A stretch of 64,000 nt of DNA from Caldalkalibacillus mannanilyticus JCM 10596 (lineage in GTDB: Bacteria; Bacillota; Bacilli; Caldalkalibacillales; JCM-10596), in assembly GCF_000615945.1 (NCBI RefSeq), contig NZ_BAMO01000018.1:21337-85336 (forward strand), given 5' to 3'. The notes beneath the pieces are model-generated. The model made no database searches. It was given only the letters and a program-made list of their open reading frames with translations, and had not been told where the DNA came from. Below, in pieces: positions 46,003-54,857 of this stretch. Every line of letters starts with the position of its first letter. Position 1 is the first letter of the stretch. Position numbers and translations under genes: made by a program.

Positions 46003-46596
46003 TTACTGGAGATCATTTTCTAGCGTTGTGATCAATTGATCTAGTTCATTTAAGTACGATAAAATATCTGCTTCAGAGTTTTGATCCAAGACATGATTAA
46101 AATAAACAAATAGATTATATAGAGTTAGCTCCTGTTGAGATGCTGGTCCAATCTTCATTCCTAAATAATAGAGCTGAGAAACGGTATCTTCTGTCATGAC
46201 TATTTGTTTGTTCATAGAGTCGTTTTCTAGGATAACACTGCTGTTTAGTAACGATACTAGATTATCGATCCTATACAATGTGTTTTTTAATTCTACAAAA
46301 ACATCTTCAGAGTAAACCGTTTCTATAGTTTTAAAAGCAATAGGCTCAAGGTCTGCGTATATGTCTTTATTTACCTGACTCAAATGATACCCTTTAATAA
46401 AATAATATAGTCCCTGTAGGTTATCATCATAGAGTGCTTTTGTTTCTATAAGAAATCTAGAATGACTTTGAAGCTTTTCAAAAAAATGATATTGAATATC
46501 TTGTTCCAAAGGTTCAATGGTTTTACTGGGTGTTGAATCACAACTAGAAGTAATCATTAGTATAAAAAAAATTAAAAATACAGATTTTAGTTTCAT
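46003..46596 (-). CDS. Lipoprotein of unknown function
   Basis: A 197-residue predicted lipoprotein. The N-terminus KLKSVFLIFFILMITSSC is a lipoprotein signal with lipobox ITSSC, giving the lipidated Cys near residue 19. The mature part is helical, acidic and lacks cysteines or a motif I recognise. The ATG at 46596 has TTTGGAGTG upstream. It follows the secreted-protein gene at 46665-47507 in the same direction, separated by a perfect 14-bp inverted repeat, so the two are probably one unit with attenuated expression of this gene. Confidence 0.75.
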   Translation of the reverse strand: MKLKSVFLIFFILMITSSCDSTPSKTIEPLEQDIQYHFFEKLQSHSRFLIETKALYDDNLQGLYYFIKGYHLSQVNKDIYADLEPIAFKTIETVYSEDVFVELKNTLYRIDNLVSLLNSSVILENDSMNKQIVMTEDTVSQLYYLGMKIGPASQQELTLYNLFVYFNHVLDQNSEADILSYLNELDQLITTLENDLQ

Positions 46597-46620
46597 AATG
46601 TTCACTCCAAATTTTATAGA

Positions 46621-46650
46621 AATAGTAGATATCATTTGATATCTACTATT
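46621..46650 (-). terminator. Perfect 14-bp inverted repeat, possible attenuator
   Basis: AATAGTAGATATCA and its complement meet around a two-base centre between the secreted-protein gene and the lipoprotein gene. On the minus strand the stem is followed by TTTCTATAAAATTT, a weak T-rich tail. Confidence 0.55.
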
Positions 46651-46664
46651 TTAGCGTTGGTAAT

Positions 46665-47507
46665 TTACTTTATCCATCCCCCAGGAGAATAATAAGGTCC
46701 TTGCCCAGTAACATTCTTTTCCCATGTTACATTAAAGCCTCCTCCTTTATCTTTTACCGATACACTGCCACCAACACCAGTTATATCTGTAGAAGTATAG
46801 GAATGATTATATTGAAGCTGTATACGAGCGTTTGGATCGATTGTCACTTTACCCAAATTTACTGAAATAGTACCTCTGATAACTCTTCCACTTGTTGATC
46901 CTTCTTTAATCCAAAAGGCAACACCTTTTTCATCTAGCGGTGTAGCTAGCTGTACAGGACCACTAGTACTCCCACCTGTAGACCAATAGGCTTCCAAGTT
47001 TCCTCTCGAGTTATATCCTCTTAAAGTTAAATTAGTACCAGGTGACAAAGTCATTTTACTTGCATCGTTAGGGTATACACCTATAACATCATATGGATCC
47101 CCGCCCATAAGATATTGCCAATTCCATCCACCTGTGTAATTATACTTTTGTGAATCATTATCGTAAAAAATAGTGTCGCTCCATGTAAGGCGTTTTGGAT
47201 CAACTTCTTGGAGTGCTAGATCCCCATCTTCGATTTCTTGAAATGTACCATCTTCTTTTACAGAAACTGTCTTTTTGTTATATGAAACAATTGAAATTTC
47301 AGGGTGTTTTTCTATTAACTTTTCCAATGATTTTTCAAAGTCTTGGGTCTTATCGAACTCAGCATGAAAAATCTCTAATTTTTCATCAAATGAAATCTTC
47401 TTTTTTGAAGCTGCATTAGCTGAAAAAGAGTTGAGGGCAAGGGCGAAAACAATAGTTACTATAGCTAGAGTTAATAGTGATTTTTTGTACAAAAATTCCA
47501 TCTCCAT
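46665..47507 (-). CDS. Secreted protein of unknown function
   Basis: A 280-residue protein with a clear signal peptide (KKSLLTLAIVTIVFALALNS, cleavage near SANAA). The mature N-terminal part, residues 35-100, is charged and helical. The C-terminal 170 residues are rich in Gly, Ser, Thr and Tyr and look beta-stranded (GWNWQYLMGGDPYDVIGVYP, GTNLTLRGYNSRG, SVSVKDKGGGFNVTW). There are no cysteines and no family I recognise. The frame opens directly after a stop, with ATGs at 47507 and 47501 and only GAATGGAG as a ribosome site, so the start is uncertain. It is paired with a lipoprotein gene downstream. Confidence 0.68.
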   Translation of the reverse strand: MEMEFLYKKSLLTLAIVTIVFALALNSFSANAASKKKISFDEKLEIFHAEFDKTQDFEKSLEKLIEKHPEISIVSYNKKTVSVKEDGTFQEIEDGDLALQEVDPKRLTWSDTIFYDNDSQKYNYTGGWNWQYLMGGDPYDVIGVYPNDASKMTLSPGTNLTLRGYNSRGNLEAYWSTGGSTSGPVQLATPLDEKGVAFWIKEGSTSGRVIRGTISVNLGKVTIDPNARIQLQYNHSYTSTDITGVGGSVSVKDKGGGFNVTWEKNVTGQGPYYSPGGWIK

Positions 47508-47911
47508 TCATTAGTATAATATAAATTTTCCATTTGTAAAACTAAAAAATGTCACCTCCTGTATTAAGGGTAAGTAAAAGGGATATTTTACCTATGTTTA
47601 ATTATACATTATTGTATAAATTATGCAACTGGTTTTTGTTGAAAACTGTTGAACTAGTAAGTTTTTGTTACAATATTACTTTTTATAAATTTTGATAGTT
47701 TTCGATTATATTATTTAGATATAGTAATTTAATAATCGAGATGAAAAAGGAAAATCTATTTAGGGAGTATTAAGATTTTTATTGTACATTGAATAGGGGA
47801 AAAATTATTTTTCGTATTTACATCCATCTTAATGATTGTGGAAAATTGATTTAATGGTTAAGAAATTAGATGGAGAGAAAGCCCTTCACTCTCCATCATC
47901 TTTTTTTTTCT
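47508..47911. other. AT-rich intergenic region
   Basis: About 400 bases of very AT-rich sequence between the secreted-protein gene and the GNAT gene. On the minus strand an isolated AGGAGGTGAC lies near 47550, but no ATG/GTG/TTG at a normal distance opens a frame of more than about 20 codons. I see no RNA gene, repeat or mobile element. It must hold the promoter of the leftward secreted-protein gene; no strong -35/-10 pair stands out. Confidence 0.5.
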
Positions 47912-48370
47912 CTACAAAACATCTTCTTTTCGCCAATTTCCTCCTCCAAGCCAGAAGGTAGGCTTTCCAGTAGGACCGTCGAAAAGATGGAAGGCGACTA
48001 ATCCATTGTGGAAACATACCTTCATACTTGGAATATTATCGAGTGCGACCCGTCCGTATACCTTTCCAAGTTCTTTGATCGAATACTCTACCATTTTTCG
48101 AGCGATGTCTTGATTGCGGTACTTCTCGTGAACTGCCATAAAGGATTCATCAATGCCGTAATTCGAAATGATCAAGACACCTACAATCATTTTTTCGTTG
48201 ACAACACAATGGATTAGAGAACCGGGCTTTTCTAGTTGTTCTTTGGTTACTCGGCGTATCCATTGGATTCCCTCCTTGGTAATCCTTTTGTCCCCGTGTT
48301 GTCGAAAAAACTTGACTAGCTTTTCTCTTCCTTTGTCAAATTGACTATACGATAAATTGCGCGATTGCAT
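47912..48370 (-). CDS. GNAT-family N-acetyltransferase-like protein
   Basis: A 152-residue protein with the GNAT pattern: IHCVVNEKMIVGVLIISNYG as the central strands, SFMAVHEKYRNQDIARKMVE as the acetyl-CoA-binding loop region, and VALDNIPSMKVCFHNGLVAF at the end. The pyrophosphate loop deviates from Q/RxxGxG/A (RNQDIA), so acetyl-CoA binding should be tested. It is the last gene of the leftward YheC/YheD run; its ATG at 48370 lies 26 bases inside the preceding gene. The substrate is unknown. Its context suggests expression during late sporulation. Confidence 0.78.
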   Translation of the reverse strand: MQSRNLSYSQFDKGREKLVKFFRQHGDKRITKEGIQWIRRVTKEQLEKPGSLIHCVVNEKMIVGVLIISNYGIDESFMAVHEKYRNQDIARKMVEYSIKELGKVYGRVALDNIPSMKVCFHNGLVAFHLFDGPTGKPTFWLGGGNWRKEDVL

Positions 48371-49688
48371 GATGTTTACGCCCCTCATTTTTATTCTGTT
48401 CAAAGGTTAGATACTGGGAGTAATGGATCAGATTATCTAGTGATTTTTTGCGGATTTCAGGTTCGTCGAATTTCATCGGTTTCGAATTTGCTTCAAAGAA
48501 CCACAGCTTCCCCTGTGAATCAACTCCAATATCCATTGACATTTCACCTAATAAAGTAAAATGACGCTCTAACTCCGTAGCGATATTCACAGCTAATTCT
48601 TTCATCTTGGTTTCGATGCGAGTCCCTTGTTCCTTAGAAAAGCTGCGTCCTAGCACTTGGTCTGCAGATTCTACTCTTCCTCCCCTTGGAACATGTGTGG
48701 TGATGCGATTCTGACCGGCAACGCGTATCCCTATTCCTGTCACTTGCCATTTCCCTTTTTCATTCTTTTGGACCAGAACACGTGCATCGAAGGGAGAGTT
48801 GTCGTAGGTGGCAAGATCAATCGCCTGTTGCACAATATATGGAGAGGAAATGGCACGTTTTAGAATGGTACTCCACAAGGAATCAATAGTTCGAAAAGAT
48901 TGAGCACTTTGCTTTTGCGCTCCATAGAAAAGAAAGGCTTTATTGGCTGCATCCCTTTCCACCTTGATAATGCCTGCTCCAGCTTTGCCATGAGTGGGCT
49001 TGAGATACACACTTGAATATTCCTTTAGCATGGCAAGCAAATCTTGTTTTGAAAAGAGTGATTTTGTTTTTGGAAGATGAGGTCTGACTGTATGTGAACC
49101 TTCAAGGAGTTGAAAGAGTACTTTTTTATTGAAGAAAGTAGGGTTGAATAACGATAAATTAGGTACCTTTTGAAGCTGGGCGAGACATTCTGCCGCATTT
49201 GTTTTTCTTTCATGATCTCTGCGGGGGATTCGGTTATAGACCACGTTAGGAAAAGGAAAGGTGTGTTTTTTCCATCTTCTTTGTCCAGATAGATACATGT
49301 ATCCAGAAATGGTTTCCTCTTTCCAATTAATCGACTCGGGAGTGAAAACAAACACGATACCTCCATTTTTTTCGCCTGTTCGAATGATATCGATAAAATT
49401 GGAAATCATTCCTCCAATGGGGGTGTGCTTTCCTCTTGAAGTCAGGATTCCGATTAGAGGTCCAACGCTTGTTTTGTTATTGGAAATTTGAAACAGGGCA
49501 TTTGTCGAGTATTTTTGATTCGTAGAATTGGAAATGTTTTTCCCTCTAACTCGAATCATTAGAGGAACCTTCTTGGCTCCCCAATAGATCGTCTGAATCT
49601 TCGGCGGTCCATACTGATTATTTGAATTTATATACCAAGAATCTTGAACGAAATCATAGTTGAGCTTTCGTTTGACGATTCTGTTCAT
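48345..49688 (-). CDS. YheC/YheD-family ATP-grasp protein (spore coat-associated), copy 4
   Basis: A 447-residue protein. An N-terminal beta domain ends in GPLIGILTSRG and FPNVVYNRIPRR, and an ATP-grasp fold follows: VYLKPTHGKAGAGIIKV (phosphate-binding strand-loop), DARVLVQKNEKGKW, and the metal-binding end MSMDIGVDSQGKLWFFEANS. Family members YheC and YheD are found in the Bacillus spore coat; their ligase substrate is unknown. It overlaps the preceding paralogue by four bases (ATGA), and the GNAT gene starts inside its 3' end. It is one of four adjacent paralogues. Confidence 0.87.
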   Translation of the reverse strand: MNRIVKRKLNYDFVQDSWYINSNNQYGPPKIQTIYWGAKKVPLMIRVRGKNISNSTNQKYSTNALFQISNNKTSVGPLIGILTSRGKHTPIGGMISNFIDIIRTGEKNGGIVFVFTPESINWKEETISGYMYLSGQRRWKKHTFPFPNVVYNRIPRRDHERKTNAAECLAQLQKVPNLSLFNPTFFNKKVLFQLLEGSHTVRPHLPKTKSLFSKQDLLAMLKEYSSVYLKPTHGKAGAGIIKVERDAANKAFLFYGAQKQSAQSFRTIDSLWSTILKRAISSPYIVQQAIDLATYDNSPFDARVLVQKNEKGKWQVTGIGIRVAGQNRITTHVPRGGRVESADQVLGRSFSKEQGTRIETKMKELAVNIATELERHFTLLGEMSMDIGVDSQGKLWFFEANSKPMKFDEPEIRKKSLDNLIHYSQYLTFEQNKNEGRKHHAIAQFIV

Positions 49689-51058
49689 GTTATCAATTCC
49701 TTTGTCGTGAAATTAGAAAGGTAAAGGGCGAAATCTAAAATCATTCTACGAGATAATGGTTCCTTTTCTCTTAAGCTAGGGTGAGCAAAAATATGTCTTC
49801 CTGGCTGAGAATTGGCTTCAAACATCCACGGGTGACCCTCTTGATCAATCCCGATATCAAATCCTATATCGCCTACGTATTCAGGTAAATGATTTTCGAT
49901 TGATTCAGAGAGAGTTAGAACAGCCTCTTCCAATTTGTTTTTGACGATAGGCTGCCTTTCTTTAGAGAAGAAACGTGCAATGACATCATCGAAGGAAAAA
50001 ACTTCTCCTCCTGTCCGAATATGAGTGGTTACACTGCCTTTACCCGCCATTTTGGCTGCCACAGCGGTCATCTTCCATCGGCCATATCGATCGCGATTTG
50101 TATGCACACGAAGATCAATGGCTCGATCGTCTAATTGGATCAGCTGAATCCCTTGTTGAGCGATATATCCCTTTAGAGACTTGGATTCGAAGATATGTTT
50201 CAGAGCGGCAGTTAAGCTCGAAAAACGTTTCAAATAATTGGTTCGCTTGCGGTTATAGCGACAGAAGATTCCATTGGGTCTGTAATACATTTTGACAATA
50301 CCAAGCCCCATATATCCTTCGACTGGCTTTAGGTAAATCATCTTGTATTTTAGTAATAAATCCTTGAGCTGTTCTTTCGAAGGTCCTAGAATGGTTTCTG
50401 GGAGATAGGTTCTTGCTTTGGAATCATGAACGATACGCTGATAGATATCCCATTTATTAAAGCAAAATGGATTAAAGATTTTGGTTCCTTCTCGTTGCAT
50501 GATCTCTTTTGCTTGAATCACATGCTTCATCTTCTCTCCGATTCGAAAGACGCGATTATAGATAACATCGGGGAAAGGAACGGTATGTCTTTCCCAAGTG
50601 CTTTGTCCATTATTCATTTTTAGAAAATAGCCATTAATTCTCTTTCTTGAAAAAGAAATATCCTTGGGACCAAATAAGAAATAGGAGGCACTCACTTCTT
50701 TTTGAGAAGCGAGATATCGTTTGTAAAATCCTGTTCGCTTGCCAGCAGGGGCGTTTAAATCGGGATAGACAAGTGTTGTGAATATCCCAACTAATGGACC
50801 AATCTTAAGCGAATCCCTGCTTAAGGCAAAATGAACTTGATGAACAAAAGGAATCGAGAGCTGCTCCCACAGATTAGAGGAGAGTTTAATGCTTTTTTTC
50901 CCCTTGACGGGAACGACCTGGACTTTGGCTTTTTCACGCCCGTACTTGATCGTAATCCAATCGTCCTTGATGATGTCTTTAATAATATCTTGACTGATAA
51001 ATACCTTATTGCTTGATTGGGTATGTTCAGTAATAAACCCTGTCAGTAATTTTTTCAT
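49685..51058 (-). CDS. YheC/YheD-family ATP-grasp protein, copy 3
   Basis: A 457-residue paralogue of its neighbours with the full N-terminal domain: DDWITIKYGREKAKVQVV, then KIGPLVGIFTT and FPDVIYNRVFR. The ATP-grasp part has IYLKPVEGYMGLGIVKM, DLRVHTNRDRYGRW, TTHIRTGGEV and the metal site VGDIGFDIGIDQEGHPWMFE followed by ANSQPG. All residues expected for ATP and magnesium binding appear kept. It overlaps both flanking genes by four bases, showing coupled translation. The role is inferred from the family's presence in the spore coat. Confidence 0.88.
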   Translation of the reverse strand: MKKLLTGFITEHTQSSNKVFISQDIIKDIIKDDWITIKYGREKAKVQVVPVKGKKSIKLSSNLWEQLSIPFVHQVHFALSRDSLKIGPLVGIFTTLVYPDLNAPAGKRTGFYKRYLASQKEVSASYFLFGPKDISFSRKRINGYFLKMNNGQSTWERHTVPFPDVIYNRVFRIGEKMKHVIQAKEIMQREGTKIFNPFCFNKWDIYQRIVHDSKARTYLPETILGPSKEQLKDLLLKYKMIYLKPVEGYMGLGIVKMYYRPNGIFCRYNRKRTNYLKRFSSLTAALKHIFESKSLKGYIAQQGIQLIQLDDRAIDLRVHTNRDRYGRWKMTAVAAKMAGKGSVTTHIRTGGEVFSFDDVIARFFSKERQPIVKNKLEEAVLTLSESIENHLPEYVGDIGFDIGIDQEGHPWMFEANSQPGRHIFAHPSLREKEPLSRRMILDFALYLSNFTTKELIT

Positions 51059-52173
51059 ACGAGTATACGACCTCCAAACTGCGAGATAACGTGCTCAGCA
51101 TACTTAGCAGGAGCTAGCAAGGATTTAATGTATGCTTCTTTGTTTTTGGAGACATAAAATGATTTTCGACCCGGTTTTGAATTCGCTTCTAAAATCCACA
51201 CCTGACCTTCTTGATCCACACCAATATCTAAACCAAGTTCAATTAAAGCTCCATGTTTCTCTTCGATGGCTGTTGGAATATGAGCCACAATGGTTTCAAT
51301 TTGCTTATTAATCGATTCAACTTGTTCTTCGGTAAAATGCTCCTCTAAAAAGGAAGAAACCTCTACAGCCGTACCACCTCCATCTAAATTAGAGGTAATC
51401 CCGTTCTTTTGTCCTAAGCGAACCGCTCTTCCTGTTTCTTCCCATTCACCATGTTCATTTTTCTGAATTAAAATGCGAATATCAAAGGGTTCGTCTGTTA
51501 GTAGCGTTGAAAGACTTAAATAGGGTTGGATGACATACCTTCTACGTCCTATAAAGGTATTTAGCCATCTTTGACACTTTTCGTAGGAGTCAAACATCTT
51601 AGAAAAGGGCTGATTGGTGGGAGAACGTCCCTTCACATAGAATTTAGCTTTGAAGTACGAGATTTTTACAACACCTTTTCCATTACTTCCTGAAGCAGGT
51701 TTAAAGATCAAGGACTGATATTCTTTCATTTTTGATTGCCAAGAGCTATAGGCTGTGTATTCAACCGTTTCAGGGAGAAATGCGGAGATGATTGGATGGT
51801 TTTTGAGCATATTATAGACCTTCCATTTTCCTGGTAGCCCTCTCGCCAAAATAATAGGATTTTCTTCTAACTGAAGTTTTTTGATCTTGGCATGATATTC
51901 CTTCACTTGGCTCATATTGCGATAAGCGATCCGATCATATAAAACCGAAGGAATGGGATAGGCTCCTTTTTCCCACTCCTTACTCTGGGTATTGTACTGA
52001 TAGCCTAGCACCTTTCTCTCTTTCCAGAGAATAGAAGGGGGAGAAAACACCGTGACGACCATTCCTTTTTTTTGACAATAGACCGATATAACTTTAAAAA
52101 ATAGCTGATCAGAAAAGGGGGGATTCAGCTTAGAATTAAATCTAACTAATATTCCTAAATGAGTTCGTTTCAT
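51055..52173 (-). CDS. YheC/YheD-family ATP-grasp protein, short form, copy 2
   Basis: A 372-residue paralogue that lacks the roughly 85-residue N-terminal beta domain of its neighbours and starts directly at HLGILVRF, equivalent to the GPLVGIFT strand. The ATP-grasp core is intact: IPSVLYDRIAYR, LIFKPASGSNGKGVVKI, DIRILIQKNEHGEW, and the metal site GLDIGVDQEGQVWILEANSK. It lies 14 bases after copy 1 and overlaps copy 3 by four bases. The natural short form resembles Bacillus YheC, while the longer copies resemble YheD. Substrate unknown. Confidence 0.87.
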   Translation of the reverse strand: MKRTHLGILVRFNSKLNPPFSDQLFFKVISVYCQKKGMVVTVFSPPSILWKERKVLGYQYNTQSKEWEKGAYPIPSVLYDRIAYRNMSQVKEYHAKIKKLQLEENPIILARGLPGKWKVYNMLKNHPIISAFLPETVEYTAYSSWQSKMKEYQSLIFKPASGSNGKGVVKISYFKAKFYVKGRSPTNQPFSKMFDSYEKCQRWLNTFIGRRRYVIQPYLSLSTLLTDEPFDIRILIQKNEHGEWEETGRAVRLGQKNGITSNLDGGGTAVEVSSFLEEHFTEEQVESINKQIETIVAHIPTAIEEKHGALIELGLDIGVDQEGQVWILEANSKPGRKSFYVSKNKEAYIKSLLAPAKYAEHVISQFGGRILV

Positions 52174-52187
52174 TTTCTAAAGACACC

Positions 52188-53561
52188 TCAATTTGTAGAA
52201 ATATTTGATAAAAAGAGGGTGTAATCTAGTAAACGATGAACAGAGGGGCGACCTTTGTTACTAACGGATGCTAGGGTATCCTCTGTCTTAGATGGTTTTG
52301 AATTTATTTCAAGAAGATAGATCTTTCCCAAATTTGTTAAAGCAAGATCAACTCCCAATTCTCCAAATTGACCGGTCTTTTTCGCCTCCAGTTCTTCACA
52401 CACTTTCTTGGCCACAGCGAGAAGGCGTAACCTTGTTGTTTTGGGATCGGGGACCATGCACTTTGTCAAAACAGCCGTGACTTTCCCAAGCTCTCCACCT
52501 CTGGCAATATTGGATACAAAGCGGTTTGCTGGTCCTATCCTGGCTACCATTGAAGTAACAGCCCATTCACCTTTCGTATTCTTCTGCATCAAGGCTCTGA
52601 AATCGACAGCTCTTTCCTGATAATGCAAAATAGGAATTCCTTGTTGAATAATGTATTTACTAGGTTTGATTCTTTTTATTAAATAACTATACAAGCTGCT
52701 TAATTTGTCGAAATGTTTATGAATTTGACCGTTGAGTGTAGTATACTGGGATTGAATTCCATAGGCGGTTCGTTTTAAACGATAGATTCCTCGCCCTAAC
52801 GCACCATGAATAGGTTTAATGAACAAAGTAGGATGTTGTTCAATCATTTGTTTGAGAGTAAGGGGACCTTCAAATAGCTGGGTATGAGGAAGAAAAGGTG
52901 AGATTGCTTTACTGTCCACTAGTGTCGTATGGACATTCCATTTGTCTAGGAATGTTTGATTGAATAGATGAATTTTTTTTCTAGCGAGCTGTTGTTTAAA
53001 GGTGATGAAGGCATTGGTATTTTCCATTTTTCTTGATCCCACTCGATTGTAAATGACCTGTGGGCAGGGGAATTCTTCCTTGATCCATTTGTTGTTGAGA
53101 TAGATCCAGCCAGATACACTGTCTACATTCTCTTTTAACATCTCCTTCAACGTAACTACAAAAGCTAGAATATGACGCTGCTGGGCTACTCTTATCAGTT
53201 CGCTGCAGAAACCATTCAGTCTTCCAAAGGGTGGATAGGTTTTAGAAACCTGAGTAACAAGAATGGCGAAGATGGGGGCAATTCTAATCTCTCTTAATTC
53301 TGGATGGTAACTTATATAGAGTCGACATTGATCCGGAATAAGTAAGGTTTTTGCTGTTTGTGTATCGACTTGGATTGTGGATACACTTGTTTGGATGGGT
53401 TTACAGACCACTTGCTGTGTTCGGTTTGAAAATCTGAATTGAAGAGGGTATGCAGTTGGGATTTTAAGTTTCTTCAAGACACTATTGGAAATACTAAGGA
53501 TTGAAAGTGAAGATGATGATTCTTTTAACGTATGAGAAATCGTTACTTTTATCTGACTCAT
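52188..53561 (-). CDS. YheC/YheD-family ATP-grasp protein, copy 1
   Basis: First gene of the leftward operon, 457 residues. The N-terminal beta domain (KLKIPTAYPLQFRFSNRTQQ, then RIAPIFAILVTQV) is followed by CPQVIYNRVGSR and the ATP-grasp core, with LFIKPIHGALGRGIYRL, DFRALMQKNTKGEW and GELGVDLALTNLGKIYLLE plus INSKPS. Its start has GAGGGGAAGAA just upstream and a sigma-K-type promoter before that. It is divergent from yheB, the same neighbourhood as in Bacillus subtilis (yheD-yheC-yheB). A role in assembly or modification of the spore coat is inferred. Confidence 0.87.
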   Translation of the reverse strand: MSQIKVTISHTLKESSSSLSILSISNSVLKKLKIPTAYPLQFRFSNRTQQVVCKPIQTSVSTIQVDTQTAKTLLIPDQCRLYISYHPELREIRIAPIFAILVTQVSKTYPPFGRLNGFCSELIRVAQQRHILAFVVTLKEMLKENVDSVSGWIYLNNKWIKEEFPCPQVIYNRVGSRKMENTNAFITFKQQLARKKIHLFNQTFLDKWNVHTTLVDSKAISPFLPHTQLFEGPLTLKQMIEQHPTLFIKPIHGALGRGIYRLKRTAYGIQSQYTTLNGQIHKHFDKLSSLYSYLIKRIKPSKYIIQQGIPILHYQERAVDFRALMQKNTKGEWAVTSMVARIGPANRFVSNIARGGELGKVTAVLTKCMVPDPKTTRLRLLAVAKKVCEELEAKKTGQFGELGVDLALTNLGKIYLLEINSKPSKTEDTLASVSNKGRPSVHRLLDYTLFLSNISTN

Positions 53562-53596
53562 CTTGTTCTTCCCCTCTTAGACAAAAATAGATAATA

Positions 53597-53625
53597 TAGA
53601 TTATGTGTTTGAAGCATACAAGGTG
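53597..53625 (-). promoter_or_regulatory. Sigma-K-type promoter of the YheC/YheD operon
   Basis: Read on the minus strand, CACC (53625-53622), 16 bases, then CATAATCTA (53605-53597) fits the mother-cell sigma-K consensus mACm-N16-CATAnnnTA at every specified position. A start near 53589 leaves a leader of about 28 bases to the ATG of copy 1. Confidence 0.65.
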
Positions 53626-53652
53626 ATTTATTGAGCAAAGGATGGGCTGAAG

Positions 53653-54798
53653 ATGGAAATAATCAAGATTATTTTTTTTAGTATGTTTATTGGGGCTGCG
53701 ATTGGAGGACTAACGAACTCGATTGCGATCTATATGCTGTTTAGACCATATAAAGCATATAAGCTGGGAAAATGGAATCTTCCTTTTACCCCTGGATTGA
53801 TTCCTAAAAGGCATGAGGAAATGGCTGAACAGCTTGGGAACCTTGTGGAGCAGCATCTTTTCACACTGGACTCATTACAGCAGAAGCTTATGGACCCCTC
53901 TTTTCAGCATGAAATTCAAGAATGGGTTCAAGAGAAGGCGGCTCATTGGCTAACCTCTGAACAGACGCTAAACGAGGTATTAAGCAAGCTTCAAGAAGGA
54001 AGTGAGCTTTCGCCAGATGAGCAGGTCAATGCCTTTCTAATAGCTCAGGTGGAGAGAAAAATAGAGGATTGGTGGGAGGAGAGCAAAGAAAAGCCTGTAA
54101 GGGAGCTTCTCCCCATTCCAGAGCACACGATACACGAATACATGAATCAAGCGACAGATGTGCTTCTAAAAAAAGGACGAGATTTTCTTTTTTCTGATCA
54201 GGGAGAACAGTTCTTAATTCAACTGATTCAAACGGGAATGGAGAAGCAAGGACCTTTGGGAAGTGTCTTAGGGATATTTCTGACAAAAGAAAAGATGGTG
54301 GAAAAAGCAAGACCTGCTCTTGTCTACTGGCTGGATCAGCCTGAAACAAAAGATAAAATAAAGCTGCAACTGGAGAATATGACAGAAGATGTGCTGCAAT
54401 GGAGTCTGGAAAGATGGATAGATGAAGAAAAGAAAGAGGCGATGATGAATTTCTTGAAGGAAACGTTGCAGCGTAAGGCGGCAGTGAAGGATTGGTTCGA
54501 AAAGCCACTATCCGTTCTTCTCCAGCCTTGGAAAGAGAAAATTCTTCTGACGGTTCCTTCTCTGGTGAATCGATTAGGAACATGGATCTACGCGGAAAGT
54601 CCAACGATGTTTGCCCAGCTTGGTATAGCCACTATGGTCAGAGAAAGGGTCCTTGCGTTTCCTCTTCCAAAGCTGGAGCAAATGGTTCGAGAACTAGCTT
54701 CCAAAGAGTTAAAAATGATTACATGGTTAGGGGCGTTATTAGGAGGAATGATTGGAATCATTCAAGCTATTATTATCTCTTTTTTCTTAGTGGGCTAA
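53653..54798 (+). CDS. yheB: YheB-like UPF0754/DUF445 membrane protein
   Basis: A 381-residue protein with membrane helices only at its two ends: FFSMFIGAAIGGLTNSIAIY at the N-terminus and LGALLGGMIGIIQAIIISFF at the C-terminus. A long, charged helical middle lies between them, the layout of the DUF445/UPF0754 family. The LFRPYKAYKLG and FTPGLIPKRHEEMAEQLG motifs are family hallmarks. Its position beside YheC/YheD genes matches Bacillus yheB. The function is unknown. GATGGGCTGAAG precedes the ATG. The divergent 91-base region is shared with the sigma-K-type promoter. Confidence 0.88.
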   Translation: MEIIKIIFFSMFIGAAIGGLTNSIAIYMLFRPYKAYKLGKWNLPFTPGLIPKRHEEMAEQLGNLVEQHLFTLDSLQQKLMDPSFQHEIQEWVQEKAAHWLTSEQTLNEVLSKLQEGSELSPDEQVNAFLIAQVERKIEDWWEESKEKPVRELLPIPEHTIHEYMNQATDVLLKKGRDFLFSDQGEQFLIQLIQTGMEKQGPLGSVLGIFLTKEKMVEKARPALVYWLDQPETKDKIKLQLENMTEDVLQWSLERWIDEEKKEAMMNFLKETLQRKAAVKDWFEKPLSVLLQPWKEKILLTVPSLVNRLGTWIYAESPTMFAQLGIATMVRERVLAFPLPKLEQMVRELASKELKMITWLGALLGGMIGIIQAIIISFFLVG

Positions 54799-54857
54799 TG
54801 GATCGATGTTTCTAATATACATGAACAAAAAGAGTCTTTGAGAAAGGGGAGGGTGAT

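Noticed and set aside
53593..53622. Sigma-E-type promoter for yheB (CATACAAG with an upstream ATAT block)
   Set aside because: The -10 region is close to consensus but the -35 match is poor, and the same bases are better explained by the opposing sigma-K-type promoter.
54026..54604. 192-codon leftward frame within yheB
   Set aside because: The translation is serine-, leucine- and proline-rich without a fold or start signal, and it is fully covered by the DUF445 gene on the other strand.
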